A DNA stretch of 12,618 nt. Source: Gemmataceae bacterium (GTDB taxonomy: Bacteria; Planctomycetota; Planctomycetia; Gemmatales; Gemmataceae). This document shows positions 1 to 7,611 of the stretch, in pieces (position 1 is the stretch's first letter; every line of letters begins with the position of its first letter). The notes under the pieces were generated by a model. The model was not told the origin of the DNA. It worked only from the letters and a program-made list of their open reading frames with translations, and did no database searches. The translations under genes and the position numbers were made by a program. The DNA is taken from NCBI GenBank assembly GCA_017853285.1, contig JAFMJU010000053.1, forward strand, positions 1-12,618, in the 5' to 3' direction.

Positions 1-86
1 TTTTTAACGACTCATTCCTGGTGGCCCACAAAAAAGGACCTACTCATCCACTTCAGGCGATTCATGAGGCATGCTCCGGACCGCCA
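1..86. other. Left-edge noncoding stretch after the acyltransferase gene
   Basis: This stretch lies downstream of the acyltransferase stop. It contains a run of six A (30-35), which is a U-run on the minus strand, but no convincing stem directly before it, so I do not call a terminator. I see no gene here. Confidence 0.4.
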
Positions 87-1055
87 TCAGGCAGCCACCA
101 TTCCGGAATCGTTTTTCTTTGGTTTTCGCGCCGCGGGCTGGTGTTTCCAGCGTCGGTGGAGCCAGAAGTATTGCTCCGGGTGGCGGCGGATCATGCGTTC
201 CAGGGCCGCGGTGTAGCGGGTGGTCAGCGCGGCCACCGAAGCGGGTTCGTTCTTGAAGTCGGCGGGCTCCAGGATCTCCTCCACCTCGAGCCGGTACCGC
301 AGGGGTTCGCCCACCTTGGCCAATCCCACCACAACCACCGGGGTGTCGTATTCCAGCGCCATCAGGGCCAGCGCCTTGTGGGTGGAGGCTGGCCGGTGGA
401 AGAACGGCACGAACTGCCCCTTGGGCCCGGCATCCTGGTCGGCCAGTGTCGCCAGGATCCCACCCGAGCCAAGCACCCCCTGGATCAGTTCGAAGTCACC
501 CTTTTTGGCGAGGATGGTTTGGCCGGTCCGCTGGCGGAAGCGGCGGAGAAATTTTTCCAGATGCGGATTGTCCAAAACCCGGGCGATGGCGAAAGTTTTG
601 AATCCCAGCAAGCCCAGCATGTAGCCCGCCATCTCCCAGTTGCCGAAGTGCCCGGTGGCCAGCAGCATCGGCCTGCCCGAAAGCAGCAGGCGAACCAGTG
701 GGGCGGGATTGTCACCCAGATCGATATGTTTCTTCCAGCTTCCAACCTGGAACAACCTTGGCAGCCAGATCATCTCGATGACCAACCGGCAAAAATGGCG
801 CAAGGTGGCCCGCACCATCGCGTCCCGGCGACGCACGCCGCCGGCCACATGGTTTCCCAGCGTGTCGGGGAAGGCGAATGCCAGGTTCTCGTGGGCCACT
901 TGTCGATGGCGCCTGTCCACCTGGTAAACCAGCCACGCCAGGCCATCCGCCAGGGTGATGCCAGCGCGATAGGGAATCGCCTGGATCACACCGACCAGCA
1001 GGCGGACGGCCACATAGACCGTGAAATCAAGAATGGGTTTGGCTGCCTTGGCCAT
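87..1055 (-). CDS. Lysophospholipid / lipid A-type acyltransferase (LpxL/HtrB family)
   Basis: A 322-residue inner-membrane acyltransferase expected to transfer a fatty acyl chain to a lipid A precursor or another lipid on the cytoplasmic face. Visible family marks are the catalytic HX4E motif HFGNWE (residues 136-141), the block DQDAGPKGQFVPFF (about 207-219) that matches the family's DQ...G.FVPFF substrate region, and the C-terminal HPEQYFWLHRRWK (292-304). A hydrophobic N-terminal segment (about 10-30) is the likely membrane anchor. The frame is open up to an ATG at 1133, but that start would overlap the upstream permease by 44 nt. The ATG at 1055 has a clear GAGAGGG seven bases upstream and lies 34 nt after the permease stop, so I prefer it. 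It is the last gene of a probable three-gene minus-strand operon. The exact acceptor (lipid A, ornithine lipid or other) cannot be told from sequence. Family assignment is strong. Confidence 0.9.
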   Translation of the reverse strand: MAKAAKPILDFTVYVAVRLLVGVIQAIPYRAGITLADGLAWLVYQVDRRHRQVAHENLAFAFPDTLGNHVAGGVRRRDAMVRATLRHFCRLVIEMIWLPRLFQVGSWKKHIDLGDNPAPLVRLLLSGRPMLLATGHFGNWEMAGYMLGLLGFKTFAIARVLDNPHLEKFLRRFRQRTGQTILAKKGDFELIQGVLGSGGILATLADQDAGPKGQFVPFFHRPASTHKALALMALEYDTPVVVVGLAKVGEPLRYRLEVEEILEPADFKNEPASVAALTTRYTAALERMIRRHPEQYFWLHRRWKHQPAARKPKKNDSGMVAA

Positions 1056-1062
1056 GGCTTGT

Positions 1063-1069
1063 CCCTCTC
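1063..1069 (-). promoter_or_regulatory. Ribosome binding site deciding the acyltransferase start
   Basis: On the minus strand this reads GAGAGGG, seven bases before the ATG at 1053-1055. It supports the shorter acyltransferase start over the ATG at 1133, which lies inside the permease gene. Confidence 0.65.
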
Positions 1070-1089
1070 GTTCCACCCCTGCCAACCAG

Positions 1090-2298
1090 TCAGGCTTCCA
1101 ACGGACGACCGGCCGCGCCCGGCCTGAATCCAACCAGAAAGACCAAGTAGATCACCCCGGTGATCCCCGCCCCGATGAAAAAGATGGCCGGAAGATCCGA
1201 TCCGAAATCACCCTCGGGAATCGCGTCCCGCAGGGCGCCGAACACCAGGTTGCCCGCCATCAGTCCGAAGCCCTGCACGGTGAAGAACAGCGATTGGACC
1301 GAGGCGCGCAGGTCCCCGGTCACCTCGCCGTTGAGGTACACCTGACCGGCCATCAGGAAATTGGTGATGACCAACCCGTTGAGCAGCAGCGATCCGATCA
1401 CCAGCCCCAAAGGTTGCCCCGCCGAAAGCATCAGCAGGGTGACCAACCAGGCCCCAAGGCCGAGGATCATGCTGCCCCGTTTGCCGATGGCCCGAAGCAC
1501 CACGGGGAACAGCAGCATGGTGCCAATCTCGTTGATTTGACCCAAGGTCAGGATGGCTGGCAGCCATCCTGCGGCATTCTCACCGCCCGCGTCTGTCAGC
1601 AACCCCTTCAGCAGGATGGGGGTTCCCTGGACATTGAAGGGATGGACAAGGCACCAGCCGAAAATGGCCAGGGCAAAGCAGTAGAAGGTGGTGCCACGAA
1701 TCGACCTAAGAGCGGCCAACGGGGCAACCCGCGCCACGCCGGCAGACCTGGGCCTTGTGGCCGGCAACGTGAGCGCGAAGGCCCCCAGGCCCAGCGCCAA
1801 CCCCGCCCCCAAAAAGAGGTAGGTGGTCATGGGCGCATGGGTGTCCCAACCCATCAGTTTGTTCCACACCAGGAGAACCCAGGGCGGAGTCATCCAGCCG
1901 ATGGTGCCCCACACCCTGACCTTGCCGAAATCGCGCTCGGGATTTTCCAGCAGGCTGAAGGCGATACTGGAGCACATCAACGACATGGGCACGGATCCCA
2001 CCCAGAAAATCAGGGTGGCCGCGAACATGGTCGCGTAGGTCTTGGCAAAGGCGATTCCCACCATGGCGAGCGCGCACCACAGGCCGCAGAAGGCGAGGCA
2101 CCGATTCGGGGGCAGCCAGCGGTCGGCCACCTGGCCCATCATCGGGGCCGCCATCGCGATCATGCCGTTGGTCGCGCTGCACATGGCCACCTGCCAAGGC
2201 GTGAACCCCATGTCCTCCAGCCGGACGGAAAACATGGGGACCAGCACGCCATTGACCGTGTTCTGCAGGAAAAACATCAGGGCCAAACGGGCGATCAT
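1090..2298 (-). CDS. MFS permease, nucleoside:H+ symporter-like
   Basis: A 402-residue major facilitator with about 12 hydrophobic segments and normal family length. It resembles the NupG/XapB nucleoside:proton symporter branch. It starts with ARLALMFFLQ close to the N-terminus, carries the loop 2-3 signature GQVADRWLPPNR (55-66, MFS motif A style), has the block ERDFGKVRVWGTIGW (121-135), and in the second half has RASVQSLFFTVQGFG (331-345), which fits this branch's RAS.Q.LF....G.G pattern. The substrate is therefore probably a nucleoside or a related small metabolite, but specificity is inference. The ATG at 2298 follows the upstream methyltransferase stop by 42 nt. The leader is G-rich (GGGGGG) without a textbook Shine-Dalgarno, so translation may depend partly on coupling. 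The gene ends 34 nt before the acyltransferase start. Confidence 0.85.
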   Translation of the reverse strand: MIARLALMFFLQNTVNGVLVPMFSVRLEDMGFTPWQVAMCSATNGMIAMAAPMMGQVADRWLPPNRCLAFCGLWCALAMVGIAFAKTYATMFAATLIFWVGSVPMSLMCSSIAFSLLENPERDFGKVRVWGTIGWMTPPWVLLVWNKLMGWDTHAPMTTYLFLGAGLALGLGAFALTLPATRPRSAGVARVAPLAALRSIRGTTFYCFALAIFGWCLVHPFNVQGTPILLKGLLTDAGGENAAGWLPAILTLGQINEIGTMLLFPVVLRAIGKRGSMILGLGAWLVTLLMLSAGQPLGLVIGSLLLNGLVITNFLMAGQVYLNGEVTGDLRASVQSLFFTVQGFGLMAGNLVFGALRDAIPEGDFGSDLPAIFFIGAGITGVIYLVFLVGFRPGAAGRPLEA

Positions 2299-2340
2299 GT
2301 CAAAATCCGGTCCAGCCCCCCGCCACCGCGCGGGAAACGG

Positions 2341-3939
2341 TCAAACAAGCAAACCAAGCCGGCGCAAGTCCTTGATGGCCTGGGGCAGCAACTGACGCAC
2401 CAGGTGCTCGATGGTGGCCTTGTCGGTGATGGGCACATTGTTGTTGGCCAGCTTGAGGTCACCGGCGACGCATTTCTCGATGATCGCCTGGTCGATCGCC
2501 TCGCGGTCACGGGTGCCGTCCAGCAACTGGACAAGCGCCAACTGGAGGTCGTTGAGGTTGATGGTCTGGTGCCAGCAATTGGAGACCTCGCGGTTGTTCT
2601 TGCCGGCGCGCATCCGGGCGAACGGACTGGCCACCGGCTTTGCCGCGTCGGCCTGGCCGCACTGCACCGGCTCGTCCACCACATGGAACAGGCCGTTGGC
2701 GAACCCGCGCACCAGAACCTCCTCGAACAGCTTGTCGGCCCCCTGCAGGTGCTCGGGGTGATCCTTCAGCCGCTCGCTTGCCCGTTCCTTCCATTGGGAA
2801 ACGGACAGGGTTTCGGGCCAGGCGTCGTTCAGCGTGTGCATCATCGCCTTGGCCATCGGCTGGGTGCTTGCCAGGTTGCGCCCCTCGCTGTCGGTGAATT
2901 TCTGCTCCACCGTGGTGTGAATGGGCGCGTCGCCCTCGATCTTGAAGGCGCCGGCCACATGGAACTTGGCCAATCCCTCGGCGGAAATATCGCGCTTCAG
3001 GCCGGCCGCCAGTTCCTCGCGTACCAGCAGGGTTCGGCGGAAGCGGCGGTTGCGGAAGAAATCGAGGTACTGCTCGATGGCCAGGATGTTGCCGCCGGAG
3101 ACCCGGTTCAGCGCGTCCATCACCTTGGGGCCCAGGTGATGGGGGATCATCTCCTCCAGTTGCGCCTCGCCGAGGTAGGCCAGCTTGTTCTCACCCGCCT
3201 TGGCGACGAAATCCTTGAAATAGCAGGGCTCGTTGTGCTCCTCCAGGTGCTCGTGCAGGAGGTAGTCATCCGACACCACCTTCAGCAGGTCGGCCTCGGC
3301 CTGAAGGATCTTGCCGAAGGCGCTGTCCTTCTCGGAGATCTCGGTGATGAAGTTGATGATGGCCCGCGACTGCTGCACCCGTTCGGCCGGCGTGGGACGG
3401 GTGCCGGCATGGAAGTTCATCGCGTCACGGATGATCTCGCGCATCTTCCAGCCGGGGTAGCAGTTGTAACTGATGTAGGCCACCCCGTTCTCGGTCAGCG
3501 CCTCGCGGCAGATCCGCAGGATGGCGTCCCGGACGGATTCCGGCACCCAGCTATAGACACCATGGCACAGCACATAATCAAACTTGCCATCCTTCGCGGG
3601 CTTGTAGGCTCCCAGATCGGCCTGCCGCAGTTCGATGTTCTTCAGGCCCAGGGCCTTGATCTCGGCCATCCCCTGCTCCACCTGCACCTTGGAAAGGTCC
3701 AGGCCCAGGATTTCCATGCTGGGGTAACGGATCGCAAGCGGGATCAGATTGCCACCCGAGGCGCAGCCCAACTCCAGAACCCGGGCGATACTCGGGGGAG
3801 TGGGATTCATGCCGAACAGGCGACCGATGAACGCCAGACGCTGCGGATGAGTCTGAATGAAGGCTCTGGAAATGTACGGGACATCATCATATGAAATGCC
3901 CGGCTTGCTAGACTGGGAAGATTGAACAGTCTGGGACAT
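2341..3939 (-). CDS. Class I SAM-dependent methyltransferase with regulatory domain
   Basis: A 532-residue cytoplasmic protein. Residues about 15-180 form a Rossmann methyltransferase: the SAM-binding motif I is VLELGCASGGN (54-64), followed by an acidic residue after strand 2 (LGLDLS, 78-83), motif II/III region RQADLGAY (105-112) and FDYVLCHGVYSWVP (120-133). The middle (about 200-320) fits the methyltransferase regulatory domain (MethyTransf_Reg, PF10119) that follows such methyltransferases, and the C-terminal 200 residues look like the winged-helix-like tail seen in these proteins. The substrate of this family is not known to me. The frame extends to an ATG at 3990, but the ATG at 3939 has AAGGGGG seven bases upstream, and the extra 17 residues look non-conserved. 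It is the first gene of the minus-strand operon and is divergent from the helicase gene. Expression is likely driven from the 3940-4160 region. Confidence 0.88.
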   Translation of the reverse strand: MSQTVQSSQSSKPGISYDDVPYISRAFIQTHPQRLAFIGRLFGMNPTPPSIARVLELGCASGGNLIPLAIRYPSMEILGLDLSKVQVEQGMAEIKALGLKNIELRQADLGAYKPAKDGKFDYVLCHGVYSWVPESVRDAILRICREALTENGVAYISYNCYPGWKMREIIRDAMNFHAGTRPTPAERVQQSRAIINFITEISEKDSAFGKILQAEADLLKVVSDDYLLHEHLEEHNEPCYFKDFVAKAGENKLAYLGEAQLEEMIPHHLGPKVMDALNRVSGGNILAIEQYLDFFRNRRFRRTLLVREELAAGLKRDISAEGLAKFHVAGAFKIEGDAPIHTTVEQKFTDSEGRNLASTQPMAKAMMHTLNDAWPETLSVSQWKERASERLKDHPEHLQGADKLFEEVLVRGFANGLFHVVDEPVQCGQADAAKPVASPFARMRAGKNNREVSNCWHQTINLNDLQLALVQLLDGTRDREAIDQAIIEKCVAGDLKLANNNVPITDKATIEHLVRQLLPQAIKDLRRLGLLV

Positions 3940-3946
3940 CCCAAAA

Positions 3947-3953
3947 CCCCCTT
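3947..3953 (-). promoter_or_regulatory. Ribosome binding site deciding the methyltransferase start
   Basis: Minus-strand AAGGGGG sits seven bases before the ATG at 3937-3939, favouring this start over the in-frame ATG at 3990. Confidence 0.6.
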
Positions 3954-4045
3954 GTAACCCTGATTTCCGCCGTAAAATGAAGGCAATCACTCACTTGGGC
4001 CAAAGGTAAGCAATCCGCTCCGTCAACGACAAGCCGGGTTCGAGG

Positions 4046-4075
4046 GCCGCCCCTTGGTGCCTTCCCAAGGGGGGC
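4046..4075. promoter_or_regulatory. GC-rich hairpin / inverted repeat in divergent intergenic region
   Basis: Arms CCCCTTGG (4050-4057) and CCAAGGGG (4065-4072) are perfect complements with a 7-nt loop. With one bulged G (4049) the stem extends by GCC/GGC to 11 base pairs. There is no T-run on either side, so it is not a standard Rho-independent terminator. It lies 86 nt before the helicase ATG, so it may be an operator, a 5' leader structure or a divider between the two promoters. Confidence 0.5.
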
Positions 4076-4145
4076 GTACGATGCTTGGACAAGGATGACC
4101 CGCACCCCGTTTGTTGATCGGGCCCCGCGGACAAATCGGAAGCGC

Positions 4146-4150
4146 AGGAA
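4146..4150 (+). promoter_or_regulatory. Ribosome binding site deciding the helicase start
   Basis: AGGAA lies ten bases before the ATG at 4161. It supports that start over the in-frame ATG at 4095, whose extra residues (rich in R, T and P) look like translated leader. Confidence 0.5.
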
Positions 4151-4160
4151 TCCCCGCTGC

Positions 4161-6452
4161 ATGTCACTGTTTCCTCCCGAAGAAGGCACAGCCACCCTTT
4201 TCCAGAGCCCGCCCACCGAGGAATCGTTGCTGGAAGGCCTGACCGATTCCCAGAAAGAGGCGGTGACCCACAAGGATGGCCCCGCGCTGGTTCTGGCGGG
4301 CCCCGGTTCGGGCAAGACCCGGGTCATCACCCGGCGCTTGGTTTGGCTGCTGACCCAGGGGATCCCGGAACACCAGATCCTGGCCATCACCTTCACCAAC
4401 AAGGCCGCCGGCGAGATGCGGGCGCGGGTGGAAACCCTGCTACCGGGCACGCGGCTGCAGGTGAGCACCTTCCACAGCTTCGGCGTGAAATTCCTCCGAC
4501 AGTACGCTGAACAGGCGGGGATAGACCGGGGCTTTTTGATCTACGATCAGTCCGACCGGCTTCGGATGACCAAGACCGCCATCGAGGACGCCGGTCTGGA
4601 CGACACCCGTTTCAATCCCGACCGGGTGAGCGCGGCCATTTCCAAGGCCAAGAACCTGCTGTTGTCCCCGGCCGCGTACGAGGCCCAGGCGGCCGATTAC
4701 TGGTCCAAGCAGGTGGCGCAGGTCTACCCCGCCTACCAGAAGCGCCTTAGGCAGGCCAACGCACTCGACTTTGACGACCTGCTGTACCTGCCGGCGATGG
4801 CCCTGCGCCAGAACGCCGAGCTGCGGGCACGGTGCGATTCCAGGTGGAAATACCTGCTGGTGGACGAGTACCAGGACACCAACCTGGCCCAATACGCGCT
4901 TGCCCGCCAACTCTGCCAGGACCACCCCAACCTGTTCGTGGTGGGCGACCCGGACCAGAGCATCTACAAGTTTCGCGGATCTGATATCCGCAATATACTT
5001 GATTTTGAGCGTGATTACCCGGCCTGCCGCACCATCCTTCTGGGGGCCAACCACCGGTCGACCCAGGCAATCCTGCGGGCCGCCGACTCCCTGATCGCGA
5101 ACAACCGCCAACGCAAACCGAAGGTGCAGACCACCCACAACCCCAAGGGGCGACCCGTTGAGGTGGTGGCTTTCGAGAACCAGGAAAGCGAGGCCGAGGG
5201 GGTGGCGCTGCGGATCCGCGACGAGATCCAGGCGGGCCGCAGGTCGCTGCGCGATTTCGCGGTGCTGGTGCGGATGAACGCCCTCACGCGCGCGCTGGAG
5301 CAGGCGTTCATCAAGCACCGCATCCCGTTCCAGATCGTCAAGGGTCTGGCGTTCTTCGAGCGCAAGGAAAACAAGGACGCGGTGGCCTACCTGCGGCTGT
5401 TGTGCAATCCCAAGGACGATGTGTCCTTCCTGCGGGTGGTGAACGAACCCGCGCGGGGTATCGGCAAGACCAGCATCGAGCATATCGAGGCGCACGCGCG
5501 GGCCAGGGACCTCTCGCTTCTGGAGGCCGCAGGCCAGGCGGAGTTCATCCCGGGGCTCACGGGACGGGCGGCCCAGGCGGTGGTGAAGTTCGCCCGGCTG
5601 ATCGAGAAGCTGACACCGCTGGCATCGGGCCAGCCCGACCAGGCCCTGATCAAGGTTCTGGACGAGACGGGCTACAAGGCGGCCCTGAAGAAAACCGATG
5701 ACGCCGACGAGGATCACCTGGCCAACATCGAGGAGTTGATCACGGCTGCCCGCCAGTTCGCGCAACTGGATCCGGCGCACGATGTGGCCGCGTTCCTGGA
5801 GAACATCTCGCTGGCCAGCGATTTGGACGGATTCAACACCAGCCAGGAGAGCGTGACCATCATGACGATGCACGCTGCCAAGGGCCTTGAATTCCCGGTG
5901 GTGTTCATGGTGGCCATGGAACAGGGGCTGCTACCCCACGAGCGCAGCCTGGACAACGAGTTGGAACTGGAAGAGGAAAGGCGGCTCTGTTTTGTGGGCA
6001 TGACCCGAGCGATGCAGGAACTGCAGCTTTCGCACGCCCGGCTGCGCGAGTTCCGCGGCCGCACCACCTACACCATTCCCAGCTCGTTTCTGGACGAATT
6101 GCCGCACGATGTGCGCCGGATCGAAAGGGGCATGCGGCGCAGCGACCCGGATTATTCCGTCGACCATCCGATGGACTATGACGACATCCCGCCGGTGATG
6201 GCCCCGCCCAAGCCCGCCCCGGCCCGAAGCGCGGGCCCGGCTGCCCCGTTCACACCACGCGCTGGGGAACCCGACGAGTTGCGGCAAGGGATGTTTGTGT
6301 CCCATGGCGAATACGGTGTCGGGCAGATCGTGGAGGCGTCCGGCAACGGGGCGCTGCGCAAGGTGCGGATCCGATTCCAAACCGCGGGGCTGCGAGTCTT
6401 CCTGGCCTCCAAGGCCAAATTGACCATCGTCCACCCGGGCGAGGATTTCTAG
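4161..6452 (+). CDS. uvrD: UvrD/PcrA-type superfamily 1A ATP-dependent 3'-5' DNA helicase
   Basis: A 763-residue cytoplasmic helicase of normal family length, expected to unwind DNA in nucleotide excision and mismatch repair and to clear stalled replication or transcription complexes. All SF1A motifs are present: Q-motif LTDSQKEAV (27-35), Walker A AGPGSGKT (46-53), Ia ITFTNKAAGEM (76-86), Ib VSTFHSFG (101-108), Walker B VDEYQDT (234-240), III VVGDPDQSIYKFRG (260-273), IV LGANHRST, V MTMHAAKGLEF (568-578) and VI RRLCFVGMTR (607-616). The last 60 residues, including GMFVSHGEYGVGQIVEASG, match the Tudor-like C-terminal domain that in PcrA/UvrD contacts RNA polymerase; a proline/alanine-rich linker precedes it. 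This separates it from Rep, which lacks that tail. It is a single gene, divergent from the methyltransferase operon, and its TAG stop overlaps the lgt stop in CTAG. PcrA would be an equally good name. Confidence 0.96.
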   Translation: MSLFPPEEGTATLFQSPPTEESLLEGLTDSQKEAVTHKDGPALVLAGPGSGKTRVITRRLVWLLTQGIPEHQILAITFTNKAAGEMRARVETLLPGTRLQVSTFHSFGVKFLRQYAEQAGIDRGFLIYDQSDRLRMTKTAIEDAGLDDTRFNPDRVSAAISKAKNLLLSPAAYEAQAADYWSKQVAQVYPAYQKRLRQANALDFDDLLYLPAMALRQNAELRARCDSRWKYLLVDEYQDTNLAQYALARQLCQDHPNLFVVGDPDQSIYKFRGSDIRNILDFERDYPACRTILLGANHRSTQAILRAADSLIANNRQRKPKVQTTHNPKGRPVEVVAFENQESEAEGVALRIRDEIQAGRRSLRDFAVLVRMNALTRALEQAFIKHRIPFQIVKGLAFFERKENKDAVAYLRLLCNPKDDVSFLRVVNEPARGIGKTSIEHIEAHARARDLSLLEAAGQAEFIPGLTGRAAQAVVKFARLIEKLTPLASGQPDQALIKVLDETGYKAALKKTDDADEDHLANIEELITAARQFAQLDPAHDVAAFLENISLASDLDGFNTSQESVTIMTMHAAKGLEFPVVFMVAMEQGLLPHERSLDNELELEEERRLCFVGMTRAMQELQLSHARLREFRGRTTYTIPSSFLDELPHDVRRIERGMRRSDPDYSVDHPMDYDDIPPVMAPPKPAPARSAGPAAPFTPRAGEPDELRQGMFVSHGEYGVGQIVEASGNGALRKVRIRFQTAGLRVFLASKAKLTIVHPGEDF

Positions 6453-7561
6453 CCAACGGCAACCGGGTCGGTGCCAGGCATATCCCCGTGGGCGCGGACC
6501 CTTTGCCCGATCAGGGCGCATGCCCCCCACACCAGGGCGCCGCCGAGCACCAGAAACACGCTGACATTGTTCTCCAGGCCGATGGGCCGGGGATCGTTGC
6601 GCAGAAGCTCATTGAGGAAGCGGTGGCACCCGTAGAGCAGGAAGAAAAGCGCCGCAGCCTGGCCCATGCGTGACCGCACCGGCAGGTAGGCGATCATGGC
6701 CAGGCACAAAAGCACCATGCTGACCACCTCATAAAGCTGGGCCGGGTGTAAGCCGGGCGTAACCGGACGAATGGAAACCGGGGTCTCCACGCCGTCGCGC
6801 ATCACGATCAGGTCAAGCCGGGCAACACCTCGGAACGGGTCGGTGCCCCAATCTCCCAGGAGCAGGCCGCTGAGTTCCCCCACGGTGGGGATGTCACGCC
6901 CCTGGGCCTTCGCGATCAAATCCCCTTTGCGCAGCGCGTCAGCCCCCGCGCCGGGTTCGGTGGCCAGGACCACCGCCTGGGGGTAGCGGGAAGGGTCCAG
7001 CGCGAAGCCGGCGGCCGTCTGCATTCCCTTGCCGGTGAGGTCGAACCGGGCAGCGGCGGGCAGCGGGTAGTGCATGGGCAAGGTGGGCGCGTCCTCCGGC
7101 ACCACCTGCCCGTAGCAACACCCGTTCATCAGGCACCCGACCCTGCCAAAAGCCACACCCAGCGCGGCCGGGGCGGCGTACACATCCAGGACCCGCAGGG
7201 GATTGAAGGGCTTGTCACGATGCCGCACCCACCAGCCGAGCAGCATGCCCACAATTCCACCCGCATAGCCGCCGTACAGGATCAGCCCGCCCTGGTTGAG
7301 GAGGAGGAACTTGCCGAAAAAATCCTTCCATTCCGCGGTGTTTTCCCACATGTACAGGGCGCGGCCACCGGCGATGCCGCCGAGGAAAGTCCAGAGCGCC
7401 AGATCCTGCAACATGCCGGAATCGACACCCTCGCGCCGGGCCAGTCGCACGATCAGCCAGTTTCCGGCCAAAAAGGCGCACAGCAGCATCAGGCCGAAGC
7501 CGTTGACCGCCATGCCGTTCTCAAAGCCTGGCAACGGGATGCGGAACAGGATCTGGTACAT
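6449..7561 (-). CDS. lgt: Prolipoprotein diacylglyceryl transferase with inserted PDZ-like domain
   Basis: A 370-residue multi-span membrane enzyme that transfers diacylglyceryl from phosphatidylglycerol to the lipobox cysteine of prolipoproteins. Family marks: GFGLML (21-26), GGLILYGGYAGG (91-102), signature GRVGCLMNGCCYG (139-151), LHPAQLYE (271-278) and RFLNELLR (314-321). It is about 80 residues longer than E. coli Lgt (291). The excess lies between MHYPL (163-167) and LHPAQLYE, where residues about 190-267 read like a PDZ domain (ADALRKGDLIAKAQGRDIP, then VARLDLIVMRDGVETPVSI). This loop is on the periplasmic side in Lgt. The GCCYG form of the signature occurs in other phyla. The ATG at 7561 is preferred: it aligns with the family N-terminus and has GGTGAT just upstream, matching the 16S anti-Shine-Dalgarno extension; the ATG at 7597 adds 12 unlike residues. 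It is the last gene of the SPFH cluster, 59 nt after the previous stop. Confidence 0.95.
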   Translation of the reverse strand: MYQILFRIPLPGFENGMAVNGFGLMLLCAFLAGNWLIVRLARREGVDSGMLQDLALWTFLGGIAGGRALYMWENTAEWKDFFGKFLLLNQGGLILYGGYAGGIVGMLLGWWVRHRDKPFNPLRVLDVYAAPAALGVAFGRVGCLMNGCCYGQVVPEDAPTLPMHYPLPAAARFDLTGKGMQTAAGFALDPSRYPQAVVLATEPGAGADALRKGDLIAKAQGRDIPTVGELSGLLLGDWGTDPFRGVARLDLIVMRDGVETPVSIRPVTPGLHPAQLYEVVSMVLLCLAMIAYLPVRSRMGQAAALFFLLYGCHRFLNELLRNDPRPIGLENNVSVFLVLGGALVWGACALIGQRVRAHGDMPGTDPVAVG

Positions 7562-7581
7562 GGAATCACCCGCCCGTGGCT

Positions 7582-7611
7582 GGTCGGGCCCGCGCATGAC
7601 AGGCCCGAACC
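7582..7611. promoter_or_regulatory. Intergenic hairpin between second HflK-like gene and lgt
   Basis: CGGGCC (7585-7590) pairs with GGCCCG (7602-7607), and GGT/ACC continues the stem to 9 base pairs with one bulged A; the loop is 11 nt. There is no T-run, so intrinsic termination is unlikely. In a transcript running into lgt the stem would sit about 20 nt before the start codon and close to its GGTGAT binding site. It could protect the mRNA end or tune lgt translation. Confidence 0.4.

Larger units (their letters stand above)
3940..4160. promoter_or_regulatory. Divergent intergenic region, methyltransferase operon / helicase
   Basis: A 221-nt stretch between two genes transcribed away from each other, so it must hold at least one promoter for each side. 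The part near the methyltransferase (3955-4020) is less GC-rich than its surroundings, as expected for promoter DNA, but I could not pick convincing -35/-10 pairs. The helicase side contains a strong inverted repeat at 4046-4075, listed separately. An in-frame ATG at 4095 could add 22 residues to the helicase, but it has AAGG directly against the start codon, which is too close to work as a Shine-Dalgarno. Confidence 0.55.

Noticed and set aside
1..60. A Rho-independent terminator for the minus-strand operon
   Set aside because: There is a six-base U-run on the minus strand, but no stable stem immediately before it.
21..1127. A 368-codon plus-strand open frame opposite the acyltransferase
   Set aside because: Low-complexity, domain-free translation antisense to a gene with clear catalytic motifs; explained by GC-rich codon usage.
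1021..3894. A 957-codon open frame on the plus strand opposite the permease and methyltransferase genes
   Set aside because: It is antisense to two well-supported genes, and its product is H/Q/G-rich without any recognisable domain. Long antisense frames are normal in GC-rich genes because stop codons are rare in the complementary frame.
4095..4160. An N-terminal extension of the helicase from the ATG at 4095
   Set aside because: AAGG touches the ATG, the extra residues do not resemble helicase N-termini, and the ATG at 4161 has AGGAA at a workable distance.
4440..5873. A 477-codon minus-strand open frame inside the helicase gene
   Set aside because: It lies opposite the conserved helicase motifs and its translation shows no domain; a GC-driven shadow.
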